Assembly: GCA_017887445.1 (NCBI GenBank)
Contig: JAGHIA010000028.1
Location: 1 to 40,905, forward strand
Length of the DNA: 40,905 bases
Source: Fusicatenibacter sp.
GTDB lineage: Bacteria > Bacillota > Clostridia > Lachnospirales > Lachnospiraceae
Direction of reading: 5' to 3'
The position numbers were made by a program, and so were the translations under genes. Shown here piece by piece: positions 6,897-14,665 of the stretch (the stretch's first letter is position 1; each line of letters begins with the position of its first letter). The notes beneath the pieces were generated by a model. That model had not been told where the DNA came from. It did no database searches and saw only the letters and a list, made by a program, of their open reading frames with translations.

Positions 6897-9507
6897 GATA
6901 AGTGCATTTCTTGCGGCGGTATGTGTGATGTCTGCAGGCTTTGTTTCGGCAAAGCCTGCGGAGGCTGCCGCAGGATATGCAGATATCGGGAACGCTCCGA
7001 ATACTTATGTTGTTCAAAAGGGACACGAGGTAGACGGAGACTACATTTTCACGCCCAGGGTGACCAGCAAAACGCAGATGGTATTCCATGGAGCGTGGGA
7101 CAATACCTGGTGTTCCAGAGGACAGGCCAACGTAGGCGTTGTCACTAACTATTGGCCAGAGGCAGATGTTTCTAACTGGAGTAACACAAAAAGCGCCATA
7201 CTGACAGACGAAAAAAAGGGACAGTTATATATTGACTTCCTCAACGTTGGAGAATATGTCGGCGAGCAGATCAATATGAGATTAACGCTGAAAGACTGGT
7301 CTTATTATGATAATCTGCCATACCAGGACTATGCCAATGTGATCGTAACTACAGGATATGGCGATGGCTACCCAGCCGTTGACACTGTATGCCTGCAATA
7401 CATCACGGTAGAATGGAGCTACTACAAAACAAATGGAGAAAAGATATCCATCAAAGGCCATTACACAATGAATGACCTTGACTGGGGGCAGGGATTTCAG
7501 GTCATTGAAAACGGAAATACCGTAGGACTTTATTGCACGCCGGATGCAGCGGCAAGGATGGGATATGATGCGTCAAGCGGGATTATATGGTCCGAAGATA
7601 CAGGGACTACGCCGGACAATACAAACGGATGGGTTACTTACCTGTTTGATGGAGAGCGTGTGTCTATGCGGTTCTGGGATGGATCGTCCAACCCCAAAAC
7701 GCGTCCTGGTCAATATGGAGCCAATGACGTGTCAAAATGGTCTACGCTGCCGGAAGACTTAAAAACAAACATGTTCCGGTATTATCAGGGAGCAAGCCGT
7801 ACCTGGGTATCGCAATCATTGCTTACTACATGGAATTGTGCAGAATTTGGGTATTTTGCAGATGCGGCGATTACATTTACTAAAAAAGCAAATGTAATCG
7901 TCGAAAAGAAGGACTCGGACACGAAAGAATCCCTCGCAGGCGCTGCTTTTACTTGTTATGAATGGACAGGAAGCGGCTGGAAAAATAGTGGAAACCTGGT
8001 TTGGGATCAGAATAAGGAATATTACATGATAAAGGGCCTGGAACGCAATGCAACAAATCAGGGCAAATTCAAGGTGGTCGAGACAAAGAATCCCTCCGGT
8101 TATACCGGCACATGGGAAAAAGAGTTTACCGTCACAGAGGAAGGTACAGTTACTTTAAAATATGATGCTACAAACACCCGTAAAAAAGGAACGATCACCA
8201 TCCAGAAAACCGATGCCCAGAGCGGAACTGCTATCAATGGAGCAACCTTCCAGGTGATCGCTAAAAATAATATCACAACAGCCGGAGGCACCGTGCTGGT
8301 AAAAGCCGGGACCGTAGTGGATACCGTTACAGTAAGCAATGGGACAGCCAAGACCAAAGAGCTGGAGCTTGGAACTTACACAGTAAAAGAGGCAGCAGCT
8401 GCCCCGGGATATGTCCTTAGCGGTCAGAGCCAGGAGGTAACTCTCAGTGACGCACAGACAGCAGTGACGGTAGCGTTTAAAAATACGCCAAATGAAGTCG
8501 TCCTGCAGAAGACCAGCAAAAACGATGGAACCGTTTTGGAAGGTGTAGAATTTAAGATCTGGCTGAAATCTGACGGGGAAGGAAAAGCAAAAACCTATGC
8601 AACCGATAAAAATGGAAAGATCACGGTACAGAGACTTGCACCGGGAACCTATTGTTATCGTGAGAGCAAGACACTGGACGGCTATCTCCTTGATAACACT
8701 GTCCGGGAATTTACCGTAGCTGCAGATGGAAAAATCAACGGGAAAGCATCCGCAACGTTTACCGTAGAGAACGATTACATCAAACTGGATCTTGCAAAAG
8801 TGGACGCTTCTACCGGAGCATATGTGTCCGGAGCAAAGATGGCGTTATATAGCGGCAATAAAAAAGTTGCTTCCTGGACCTCCGGAAACTCGCCATACCG
8901 GGTGGAAAAAATTGCTCCCGGTGAATACAAACTGGTGGAAGAACAGGCGCCGAGCGGTTATCAGCTGGCAGAGCCAATCACGTTTAAGGTTGAAAGTAAA
9001 TCGGAAGTACAGACCATTTCCATGAAAGATCTGAGATACACGGACCTGACTGTGGTGAAGAAGATCAAAACGGACGAGATCACCTGGGCGCATGGAAACC
9101 CCACGTTTATCTTTACTGTTGAGGGGGACGATCTGTACGGCGTGCATCATAAGTACCAGAACTTTGTAAGATTCACCGAGGAATATGTAGAAAAGCATAC
9201 CGATGGCAAGGGATATGTTGAGGCATCAGTTGTTTTCAAGAATATCCCTATGGGAACAGATTACAAGGTGTCGGAATTGAAGGTTTTACGGTACGGCCTC
9301 GTTGCAGTGACTGGCACAGATAACGTGACTATTCAGCAGCTTGCTGAACCGGAGTATGGACTGACGCCAGATGAAATCTTCCGCGTATCCGCAAACCTGG
9401 AGAAAAAGCCGACAGGTACAACGGTGACATTTGAGAACAAGAAATACCGTTGGGATGATTATAGCCATAATGATTTGGTAGTAAATGTCATCCCGGTAGA
9501 AAAATAA
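6880..9507 (+). CDS. Large SpaA/Cna-B-type adhesin
   Basis: This 875-residue secreted protein has a Sec signal peptide ending near A-E-A-A-A. A large N-terminal domain (to about residue 340) is rich in Trp/Tyr and probably forms the adhesive or thioester-like head. Several SpaA/Cna-B repeats follow, recognisable by K-x-D-x-x-[ST]-G-x-x-[LI]-x-G-A-x-F, by L-x-P-G-x-Y and by E-x-x-A-P-x-G-Y. Such domains form internal Lys-Asn isopeptide bonds and make rigid stalks. The C-terminus (V-N-V-I-P-V-E-K) has no LPxTG motif, hydrophobic segment or basic tail, so anchoring must differ from that of classical pilins. The start overlaps the previous gene by 17 nt and has an AAGGAGG ribosome site. It is likely a cell-contact adhesin for mating, by inference from its operon. 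Confidence 0.85.
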   Translation: MKWKSKISAFLAAVCVMSAGFVSAKPAEAAAGYADIGNAPNTYVVQKGHEVDGDYIFTPRVTSKTQMVFHGAWDNTWCSRGQANVGVVTNYWPEADVSNWSNTKSAILTDEKKGQLYIDFLNVGEYVGEQINMRLTLKDWSYYDNLPYQDYANVIVTTGYGDGYPAVDTVCLQYITVEWSYYKTNGEKISIKGHYTMNDLDWGQGFQVIENGNTVGLYCTPDAAARMGYDASSGIIWSEDTGTTPDNTNGWVTYLFDGERVSMRFWDGSSNPKTRPGQYGANDVSKWSTLPEDLKTNMFRYYQGASRTWVSQSLLTTWNCAEFGYFADAAITFTKKANVIVEKKDSDTKESLAGAAFTCYEWTGSGWKNSGNLVWDQNKEYYMIKGLERNATNQGKFKVVETKNPSGYTGTWEKEFTVTEEGTVTLKYDATNTRKKGTITIQKTDAQSGTAINGATFQVIAKNNITTAGGTVLVKAGTVVDTVTVSNGTAKTKELELGTYTVKEAAAAPGYVLSGQSQEVTLSDAQTAVTVAFKNTPNEVVLQKTSKNDGTVLEGVEFKIWLKSDGEGKAKTYATDKNGKITVQRLAPGTYCYRESKTLDGYLLDNTVREFTVAADGKINGKASATFTVENDYIKLDLAKVDASTGAYVSGAKMALYSGNKKVASWTSGNSPYRVEKIAPGEYKLVEEQAPSGYQLAEPITFKVESKSEVQTISMKDLRYTDLTVVKKIKTDEITWAHGNPTFIFTVEGDDLYGVHHKYQNFVRFTEEYVEKHTDGKGYVEASVVFKNIPMGTDYKVSELKVLRYGLVAVTGTDNVTIQQLAEPEYGLTPDEIFRVSANLEKKPTGTTVTFENKKYRWDDYSHNDLVVNVIPVEK

Positions 9508-9509
9508 GC

Positions 9510-9526
9510 GTGTCAAAGTCTGACAC
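9510..9526. repeat. Dispersed palindrome, copy 6 (intergenic)
   Basis: GTGTCAAAGTCTGACAC begins 3 bp after the adhesin stop codon, much as copy 1 follows the CAP gene. Confidence 0.88.
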
Positions 9527-9534
9527 GAAACTCT

Positions 9535-9577
9535 GCTGTGCCAGGACGGGATAATTATCCCTGATCGCTGGCACAGC
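9535..9577 (+). other. Nested hairpin between adhesin and sortase genes
   Basis: An outer 10-bp perfect stem (GCTGTGCCAG with CTGGCACAGC) encloses a perfect 14-bp palindrome, GGGATAATTATCCC (9548-9561). No U-tract follows, and the sortase ribosome site comes directly after it. It is probably an mRNA structure controlling stability or translation of the sortase gene. Confidence 0.6.
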
Positions 9578-9591
9578 CAGGAGGTGAGAGT

Positions 9592-10398
9592 TTGAAAAAA
9601 GCGGCGACCTGTTTGCTGGCAGGCATTTTGTTGTTGCTTGTAAGTTTTTATTTGCCGGACATCTATCAAAATTATCAGATACACCAGGAGCAAGCAGACC
9701 TGATCAGCGGGTATGTAAAGGAGCCTGAGCAGCCTTCTGAGGACAGCGGCGATGATCCGGTGTCAGATTCTGACACGGATGCAGAAAAAGGAAATACGCC
9801 AATGTACCGAGTCATCGATTTTGAAGGGTTGCAGGAGATAAATCCGGACATTGTCGGGTGGATCTTTGTGCCGGGGACACAGATCGACTATCCAATCTGC
9901 AAAGGATCGGACAACAGCTTCTATCTGACCCACAGTTTCCGAAGAAGCAGCAATGCCCTGGGAGCGATATTTGTCCCTGCGGAGACTTCGGATACGTTGG
10001 AGGATGCGCATACGATCATCTACGGCCATAATATGCGTTCCGGCCGGATGTTCGGGGAACTGTCCAATTACGCTGAAAAAAGCTTCCGTGACCAATACCC
10101 CTTTGTTTACATTTACACCCCGGAAAGATCGTTTACTTGCACCGTCTATGCGGCATATCGCACGAAGTACAACAGTGATGTGTATACCATCGGTTATCAG
10201 ACAGATACGGACAGTTACCGGCAATGGATCGGTACATCCTCGTCCCATGCGCTTTACGACTGCGGGATTATGCCGTCTGGCACAGAGCAGGTCTTTACGT
10301 TATCTACCTGTGTAGACTCGGGATCTGCCCAAGACCGGTTTGTTGTTCAGTGTGTTGTTACAGATCAGTGGATGCCAGAGGAGGAAAGCAATGAGTAA
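9592..10398 (+). CDS. srtB: Class B sortase
   Basis: This 268-residue membrane-anchored transpeptidase would join sorting-signal proteins to the wall or to each other. An N-terminal membrane segment (about 5-21) is followed by an acidic linker and then the class B sortase fold, with V-G-W-I and the catalytic residues His146 (Y-G-H-N), Cys240 (T-L-S-T-C) and Arg249 (Q-D-R-F). The start is TTG, supported by an AGGAGG site 5-6 nt upstream. The linker holds an in-frame copy of the 17-bp palindrome (residues 57-62). The genes next to it supply likely substrates: TasA-like protein 3 with its A-P-K-T-G signal, and perhaps the adhesin. The stop codon overlaps the next gene by 8 nt. Confidence 0.92.
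   Translation: MKKAATCLLAGILLLLVSFYLPDIYQNYQIHQEQADLISGYVKEPEQPSEDSGDDPVSDSDTDAEKGNTPMYRVIDFEGLQEINPDIVGWIFVPGTQIDYPICKGSDNSFYLTHSFRRSSNALGAIFVPAETSDTLEDAHTIIYGHNMRSGRMFGELSNYAEKSFRDQYPFVYIYTPERSFTCTVYAAYRTKYNSDVYTIGYQTDTDSYRQWIGTSSSHALYDCGIMPSGTEQVFTLSTCVDSGSAQDRFVVQCVVTDQWMPEEESNE
9760..9776. repeat. Dispersed palindrome, copy 7 (in frame, coding)
   Basis: GTGTCAGATTCTGACAC is a perfect palindrome read in frame as V-S-D-S-D-T in the linker between the membrane segment and the catalytic domain of the sortase. Confidence 0.9.
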
Positions 10399-10765
10399 AA
10401 AGCTGTTTTTAATCGCAGGTATTTGTACTTTGCTTTCTCTGGGTGTGATCTTATTGGGACAGCAGATACAGCAGAACCACATGCGGAAGGAGCCTGCAGC
10501 TGGATCGGTGTCGGAATCCCTTCAAGATTTTACAGAAGGATTGGAAGAAGAGGAAGAAGTTCCTGAAAGTCGAGAGGAAGAAGAGGATATGCCCGAGAAC
10601 GTGGTGTCGGAATCTGACACAGAACAGGCGGAATCGGGAGAAAAGACAGCCGTACAGCCGGTACAGACCGGTGATGACAGGTCTGTCTTATTTTTTACGA
10701 TCTTAGTCCTGGGCAGTGGTATGGTAGTTGCATTTATTATTAAAGAGAGGATTTTTACAACATGA
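10391..10765 (+). CDS. Small membrane protein with acidic linker
   Basis: This 124-residue protein has two membrane segments (about 5-22 and 98-117) joined by a very acidic, disordered stretch rich in Glu. The ATG at 10391 is preferred over upstream in-frame codons because a GAGGAAAG ribosome site precedes it and the hydrophobic segment follows at once. It overlaps the sortase gene by 8 nt and the next gene by 4 nt, so it is part of the same translationally coupled operon. An in-frame palindrome copy lies in the linker, and a left half-copy (GTGTCGGAATC) lies at 10508. I do not recognise the family. Confidence 0.7.
   Translation: MSKKLFLIAGICTLLSLGVILLGQQIQQNHMRKEPAAGSVSESLQDFTEGLEEEEEVPESREEEEDMPENVVSESDTEQAESGEKTAVQPVQTGDDRSVLFFTILVLGSGMVVAFIIKERIFTT
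10604..10620. repeat. Dispersed palindrome, copy 8 (in frame, coding)
   Basis: GTGTCGGAATCTGACAC has one mismatch to the consensus and is read as V-S-E-S-D-T in the acidic linker of the small membrane protein. Confidence 0.8.
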
Positions 10766-11856
10766 AAGAAGAACCGAACAATATGTTTTTGACTTCGGAG
10801 TTACTGCAGCGTATGAACCAGATCTATGAAGACCGCGAAAAAGAATATGATCAGCTGAACACTCAGTACCAGCAGCGGGAAGAAAGTCTGGAAAAAGCGA
10901 TGAGATCTCTGGAGGGACAGAAACAGCGTCAGGAAGCAAAGGAAGCACAGCTGAATGAATTGGACGAAAAGCTGAAGCAGATCAAGGAAAGTCTGACGGT
11001 ACAGACAGAGGATTTAAAGCGACAGGAACAGGATCTTGCAAAAAGAGAGGAAGAACACAAGACAAAGATAGCGGAGGAATATCAGAAGCTACAGGAAAAC
11101 ATCGCGGCAGCAGAAGCGAAAAAGCAGATCGAATTGAACGAGATGCGGAATCAGAAACTGGCGTTGGACCGGGAACGGGGAGAAGTCCGTGCCATGAAGA
11201 TGGCTTTATCCTTTGGCGTGTCAGAAACTGACACGGCGCAGCTGGAAGAAGAGCTGGCAAAAAGAAAAGAACAGCTGGAACAGACTTTAGCTGAAAATCA
11301 GACGCTGAGACAGCAGCTGGAACAAGCGGGAGAACCACAGGATGAAGAAGCCAGGAAAGCACATCAGGCGGCCATAGAAGCCATGGAGGAAGAAGTAAAA
11401 AAACTCCGGAATGAAAAGGGCGAGCAGCTGAAGAAGATCCTTTTCCTGACCAGTGAACTCAAAAAAACCCAAGAAAGTCAGTCGGTACAGTCCGAGAAAA
11501 CAGACGAAGTATTGGTCCCGGAAAGGATGGAAAACTATCTGAAGACGCAGGGAGACTTTTCCAATGTCTATATCCTGCATGCGGATGACGGTGATATTGT
11601 TACATCCCTGCGCGGGGATGTCCATTTCCGTTTTGTTTTTAAGAAAGTACCATTTTTCGACCTTTGCGTGGCAAGAGAAGAAACAGAACAATTAAAGAAC
11701 ACTATTTACCGGTTGAATATGCGTTACAATTACAAATTTTGCTACGACAGTGACCGGTCAGAAGCGGTGTTGAGCTGTCCGTTTTTGCCGCAGACCACTT
11801 GTGTTGAACTGCTGCAAGAGGCTATGGAAGCCGCGCAGTGTATCGCGGCGGAATAG
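10762..11856 (+). CDS. Long coiled-coil protein of the transfer operon
   Basis: This 364-residue soluble protein is almost entirely Glu/Lys/Gln-rich heptads from about 10 to 250, a long coiled coil. A compact C-terminal domain of about 110 residues follows (from L-V-P-E-R-M-E-N-Y) with alternating hydrophobic strands. It has no signal peptide and no nucleotide-binding motif. It is coupled to the upstream gene by an ATGA overlap. It may be a scaffold or relaxosome/T4SS-associated factor, but that is only inferred from position. An in-frame palindrome copy interrupts the coiled coil at residues 153-158, with a short break in the heptads. Confidence 0.75.
   Translation: MKEEPNNMFLTSELLQRMNQIYEDREKEYDQLNTQYQQREESLEKAMRSLEGQKQRQEAKEAQLNELDEKLKQIKESLTVQTEDLKRQEQDLAKREEEHKTKIAEEYQKLQENIAAAEAKKQIELNEMRNQKLALDRERGEVRAMKMALSFGVSETDTAQLEEELAKRKEQLEQTLAENQTLRQQLEQAGEPQDEEARKAHQAAIEAMEEEVKKLRNEKGEQLKKILFLTSELKKTQESQSVQSEKTDEVLVPERMENYLKTQGDFSNVYILHADDGDIVTSLRGDVHFRFVFKKVPFFDLCVAREETEQLKNTIYRLNMRYNYKFCYDSDRSEAVLSCPFLPQTTCVELLQEAMEAAQCIAAE
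11218..11234. repeat. Dispersed palindrome, copy 9 (in frame, coding)
   Basis: GTGTCAGAAACTGACAC has one arm mismatch and is read as V-S-E-T-D-T between two coiled-coil stretches. Confidence 0.8.
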
Positions 11857-11865
11857 GAGGCAGGG

Positions 11866-12423
11866 ATGGATATGATCGCACAGAATCCTTATTATCTTGT
11901 CTCGTTGATCGCCGGGATTGCGGCCGTAGGTTTTATCGTTGCTGCTATCGTTTTTCTTGTGAAAGAGCGGACTGGGAAGAAAGGAACGGAACAAAAAAGC
12001 AGGAAAGACACAGACAAAATGGTCAAAGAAAAGAAGTTTGTTTTCCGACGTAAAAAGAAAGAGGAAGCAGCAGAACTGGATGAACCCCAAAAAACTTTTC
12101 TGCATCCTGCGGCCAATAGACGGCTGCGTGTTGGGGTAGGGGCAGCATCGGAATTAGACTGTGAGGCGTACAAACAAAGGATCATAGAAGCCTATCAGCA
12201 GTGTACGGGATTAAAAGATACGATATGGCTGCTGCAGGAGACGTGGCAGGGAGGCTGGCAAGAAAACATAGACCGCGCAAAACAGTATCTGACGCAGAGC
12301 AGATATAAAGATGTTGAGACTGCTCTGGATTACCTGCTGGAAGGGATGGAAGCAGACAAATTAAAGCAGGATCTGATACAGATGGAAGTGGTCAGATACC
12401 GCAGGATTGAGACGAAACGATGA
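11866..12423 (+). CDS. Single-pass membrane protein of the transfer operon
   Basis: This 185-residue protein has an N-terminal membrane segment (about 10-33), a very basic linker (R-R-K-K-K) and a helical cytoplasmic domain. It starts 9 nt after the coiled-coil gene behind a GGAGG ribosome site and ends overlapping the next gene by 4 nt. No known motif is visible. The position suggests a structural or accessory T4SS component. Confidence 0.7.
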   Translation: MDMIAQNPYYLVSLIAGIAAVGFIVAAIVFLVKERTGKKGTEQKSRKDTDKMVKEKKFVFRRKKKEEAAELDEPQKTFLHPAANRRLRVGVGAASELDCEAYKQRIIEAYQQCTGLKDTIWLLQETWQGGWQENIDRAKQYLTQSRYKDVETALDYLLEGMEADKLKQDLIQMEVVRYRRIETKR

Positions 12424-12782
12424 TAGAAGGGAAAAAGCAAAGGATGGAATGCAGGAATGTCTGTACCTTTGACGGCAGGGTCGTCCGGATTGGTAAAGTA
12501 CGACAGTTTAGAGACCGTAGATGCAAACTGACATCGATCTGCCGGTATGTGCTGGAAGTACCAAGACCGCAGCATGGATATGATCATATCCTTTGTACGG
12601 CCTTTGGCAACCGTGCATGGTACGCCAAACACCATATCACAAAAGGGATGTGGCTCACAGTTGTGGGCCATTTGTATTCGGAGGTCAGTCTGGAAAATTC
12701 TTATATGACTAGTCTGACCGTTCATTATCAGAAAATAAAGAAAGGGGACAAGAGCAATGAAAAAATGGAAACAGAAACTTAA
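12420..12782 (+). CDS. SSB-like OB-fold protein
   Basis: This 120-residue protein resembles single-stranded DNA-binding proteins. It has G-R-V near the start, a V-L-E-V strand, then D-H-I-L-C-T-A-F-G-N-R-A followed by I-T-K-G-M-W-L-T-V-V-G, which mirrors the SSB pattern of a polar strand, a helix and 'KG..v.V.G'. It lacks the acidic C-terminal tip of housekeeping SSB. It probably coats transferred single strands or acts in element maintenance. The start overlaps the upstream gene by 4 nt; an internal ATG at 12444 is an alternative. The 3' end overlaps the next small gene by 26 nt. Confidence 0.65.
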   Translation: MIEGKKQRMECRNVCTFDGRVVRIGKVRQFRDRRCKLTSICRYVLEVPRPQHGYDHILCTAFGNRAWYAKHHITKGMWLTVVGHLYSEVSLENSYMTSLTVHYQKIKKGDKSNEKMETET

Positions 12783-12969
12783 ATTTATGACTGGAGCAGC
12801 GGCAGGGACAGCCGCTTTTTCTATCGGGTGCATCCCCGCAGCCGCGGCGACGCCATCCATGCTGATCGGGGAAGTTGGCTTTGTGAATATCGCGATCCCT
12901 GTGGCGGCGATCATCGTCTGCATTATCGCGTTCTTGATTGGGAAATTTCATAAACGCAACGATGATTGA
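12757..12969 (+). CDS. Small exported/membrane protein, pilin-leader duplicate
   Basis: This 70-residue protein has a basic start, an Ala-rich signal-like stretch ending near A-A-A-A-T, and a membrane segment (about 44-62). Its first ~20 codons are nearly identical in DNA to those of the next gene (VirB2-like), including the surrounding ribosome-site context, so the two leaders come from a duplication. It may be a second minor pilin or a chaperone-like partner. Confidence 0.65.
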   Translation: MKKWKQKLKFMTGAAAGTAAFSIGCIPAAAATPSMLIGEVGFVNIAIPVAAIIVCIIAFLIGKFHKRNDD

Positions 12970-12996
12970 GATAGATTACGAAGGGAGACGGAAGCA

Positions 12997-13401
12997 ATGA
13001 AAAGATGGAAACAGAAACTTAAATACATGACTGGAGCAGCGGCAAAAGCAGCTGCTTTTTTTGTGGGTAAATCCCATGCAAAAAGAAAAACAAGTATTTC
13101 CCAGATCGCAAAAAAGAGTTTTGGAATGGCGATGATGGCCTGGACAATGTTCTTGTATACCTGTCCCGTGTTTGCTACCGATGCGACAGCCGCCATCACA
13201 GGAAAATTTGATGTCTTTTATGATCTGGTGGCGGCAGTCATTCAGGCGATTGGCGCGGTTATCCTTGTATGGGGCGCGTTTGAATTCGGCAATTCGATGC
13301 AACAGCAGGAGGGCGGAGCAACAACCCGTGCACTGCAGCGTGTGGGCGGCGGACTGGTCATGCTTGTAGCGCCGACCATCGCGACAGCGATGATCGGATA
13401 A
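12997..13401 (+). CDS. VirB2/TrbC-like pilin subunit
   Basis: This 134-residue protein has a long leader, a cleavage-like site after V-F-A, then two hydrophobic helices separated by a small polar loop: A-V-I-Q-A-I-G-A-V-I-L-V-W-G and later G-G-L-V-M-L-V-A-P. The layout matches VirB2/TrbC-type and Maff2-type small membrane proteins of conjugative elements. It lies directly before a VirB6-like gene, the usual order. The leader repeats that of the preceding small gene. Start with GGGAGACGG ribosome site. Confidence 0.75.
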   Translation: MKRWKQKLKYMTGAAAKAAAFFVGKSHAKRKTSISQIAKKSFGMAMMAWTMFLYTCPVFATDATAAITGKFDVFYDLVAAVIQAIGAVILVWGAFEFGNSMQQQEGGATTRALQRVGGGLVMLVAPTIATAMIG

Positions 13402-13423
13402 ATGTTGATGAAAAGGGAGAGTT

Positions 13424-14290
13424 ATGTTTGATGCTATTGTTGATTTTATTTTAGATCTGCTGAATGGCTCACTGCTGTTTCAGTGGGGTCTTTTTATCTG
13501 GAATGCCCTGATCGGATTTGCCTGGGATATCTTACAGACGAACCCGCAGATCCTTGCTGGCGGTACTTTATGGGATACTGCAGATGGTGTTTTCCAGCTG
13601 TTTGAGATTGTGGGAGCCGCACTTATGACGATCCTTTTTATGATCAACTTCGTCAAAGAGACTGCAGATATCAGACACAATACAACGCTTGAAAGTGCAT
13701 TTGTGATGATCCTTAAGCTGGTCATCGGAAATGTTGTCATGCTGAACCTGAAATCCATCCTGGTGCTGATCATCGGGATGGAACAGGACTTATTGGGGAT
13801 CGTCGCTCCTTCTGGAAGCGCGAGCCTGCAGCTGACGATTCCAGGTCTCGAAGATTGGGAGATCACGGTGCAGGGAGGTTTTCTTGGGTTTGCAATGGGA
13901 TTTTTATTTATCATTGTCGCGATTGGCGGAGTCATTGTGATCCTGTGGACGGCCTATGGTGTTTTTTTCAAGATTTTTTTCTATATTGCGACATCGCCGC
14001 TGGCAATGTCTACGATATTAGGTACGCAGGGGATGAGCCATAGCGCTTATGCGTGGATAAAAACTTTTCTGTGCGCTCTGGGCGAACTGGCTGGTATGGT
14101 GCTGATGCTCCGGTTGGGTACCGCTCTGATCAACGCGCAGGGATTTTTCCCTGAGCTTCCGGAGGGCGGAATCTGGGACCTGTTAGGTCCTCAGGTATGG
14201 GGCGGCCTGCAATGTACGTTAAGCATACTTGTGGTAGTAGGAGGAGTAAAATCGGTCGATGCAATGATCCGTCGGGCGTTTGGTTTTTAA
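13424..14290 (+). CDS. VirB6/TrbL-like membrane channel protein
   Basis: This 288-residue protein has about six membrane helices spread over its length, with a polar central loop (about 125-155). It has the A-x-x-P-L-A-M stretch (I-A-T-S-P-L-A-M) seen in VirB6/TrbL family members. It would form the inner-membrane part of the DNA transfer channel. It lies between the VirB2-like and VirB3-like genes. Hydrophobic content and context support the call; sequence identity across this family is low. Confidence 0.8.
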   Translation: MFDAIVDFILDLLNGSLLFQWGLFIWNALIGFAWDILQTNPQILAGGTLWDTADGVFQLFEIVGAALMTILFMINFVKETADIRHNTTLESAFVMILKLVIGNVVMLNLKSILVLIIGMEQDLLGIVAPSGSASLQLTIPGLEDWEITVQGGFLGFAMGFLFIIVAIGGVIVILWTAYGVFFKIFFYIATSPLAMSTILGTQGMSHSAYAWIKTFLCALGELAGMVLMLRLGTALINAQGFFPELPEGGIWDLLGPQVWGGLQCTLSILVVVGGVKSVDAMIRRAFGF

Positions 14291-14302
14291 GGAGGACAGA
14301 CA

Positions 14303-14665
14303 TTGATACAGATTAACGAGGATTTTGAAAAAGCATACAAGGACAGCATGGCAAAAGGCTTTTCCATGAAAGAGCTGCTTGCATTAGGAGGAGCGGTAGC
14401 TCTGCTGTCTGTGTTCTGCTTTTGCGGTTATTTTCTTCTGCATTTTAATCTTTATCTCTCTTTTCTGGCAGGAATGGTACCAGCCGGAGGGATTGTTTTT
14501 TTCGGGTTCTGGAGATCGTCCAGTGATCTGAATGTTATGGAGTATTATCAGGCGGTCCGCAAAAGAAAAGATACGGAACTGCTCTTATGGGAATGCCGGG
14601 AATACGATGAAGAAAAAGCGCTTTATGAGGAAGTATTTGCAGCATTGGAGGATAGGAAAGAATGA
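14303..14665 (+). CDS. VirB3/PrgI-like membrane protein
   Basis: This 120-residue protein has two membrane segments (about 25-46 and 50-69) and a charged cytoplasmic tail. Its size and position directly before virB4 match VirB3/PrgI-family proteins of Gram-positive type IV secretion systems. It begins with TTG behind an excellent AAGGAGG site and overlaps virB4 by 4 nt. VirB3 proteins work with VirB4 in assembly of the channel. Confidence 0.75.
   Translation: MIQINEDFEKAYKDSMAKGFSMKELLALGGAVALLSVFCFCGYFLLHFNLYLSFLAGMVPAGGIVFFGFWRSSSDLNVMEYYQAVRKRKDTELLLWECREYDEEKALYEEVFAALEDRKE

Noticed and set aside
12330-12923. Minus-strand frame of 197 codons
   Set aside because: It is antisense to the SSB-like gene and its neighbours and shows no family signature.
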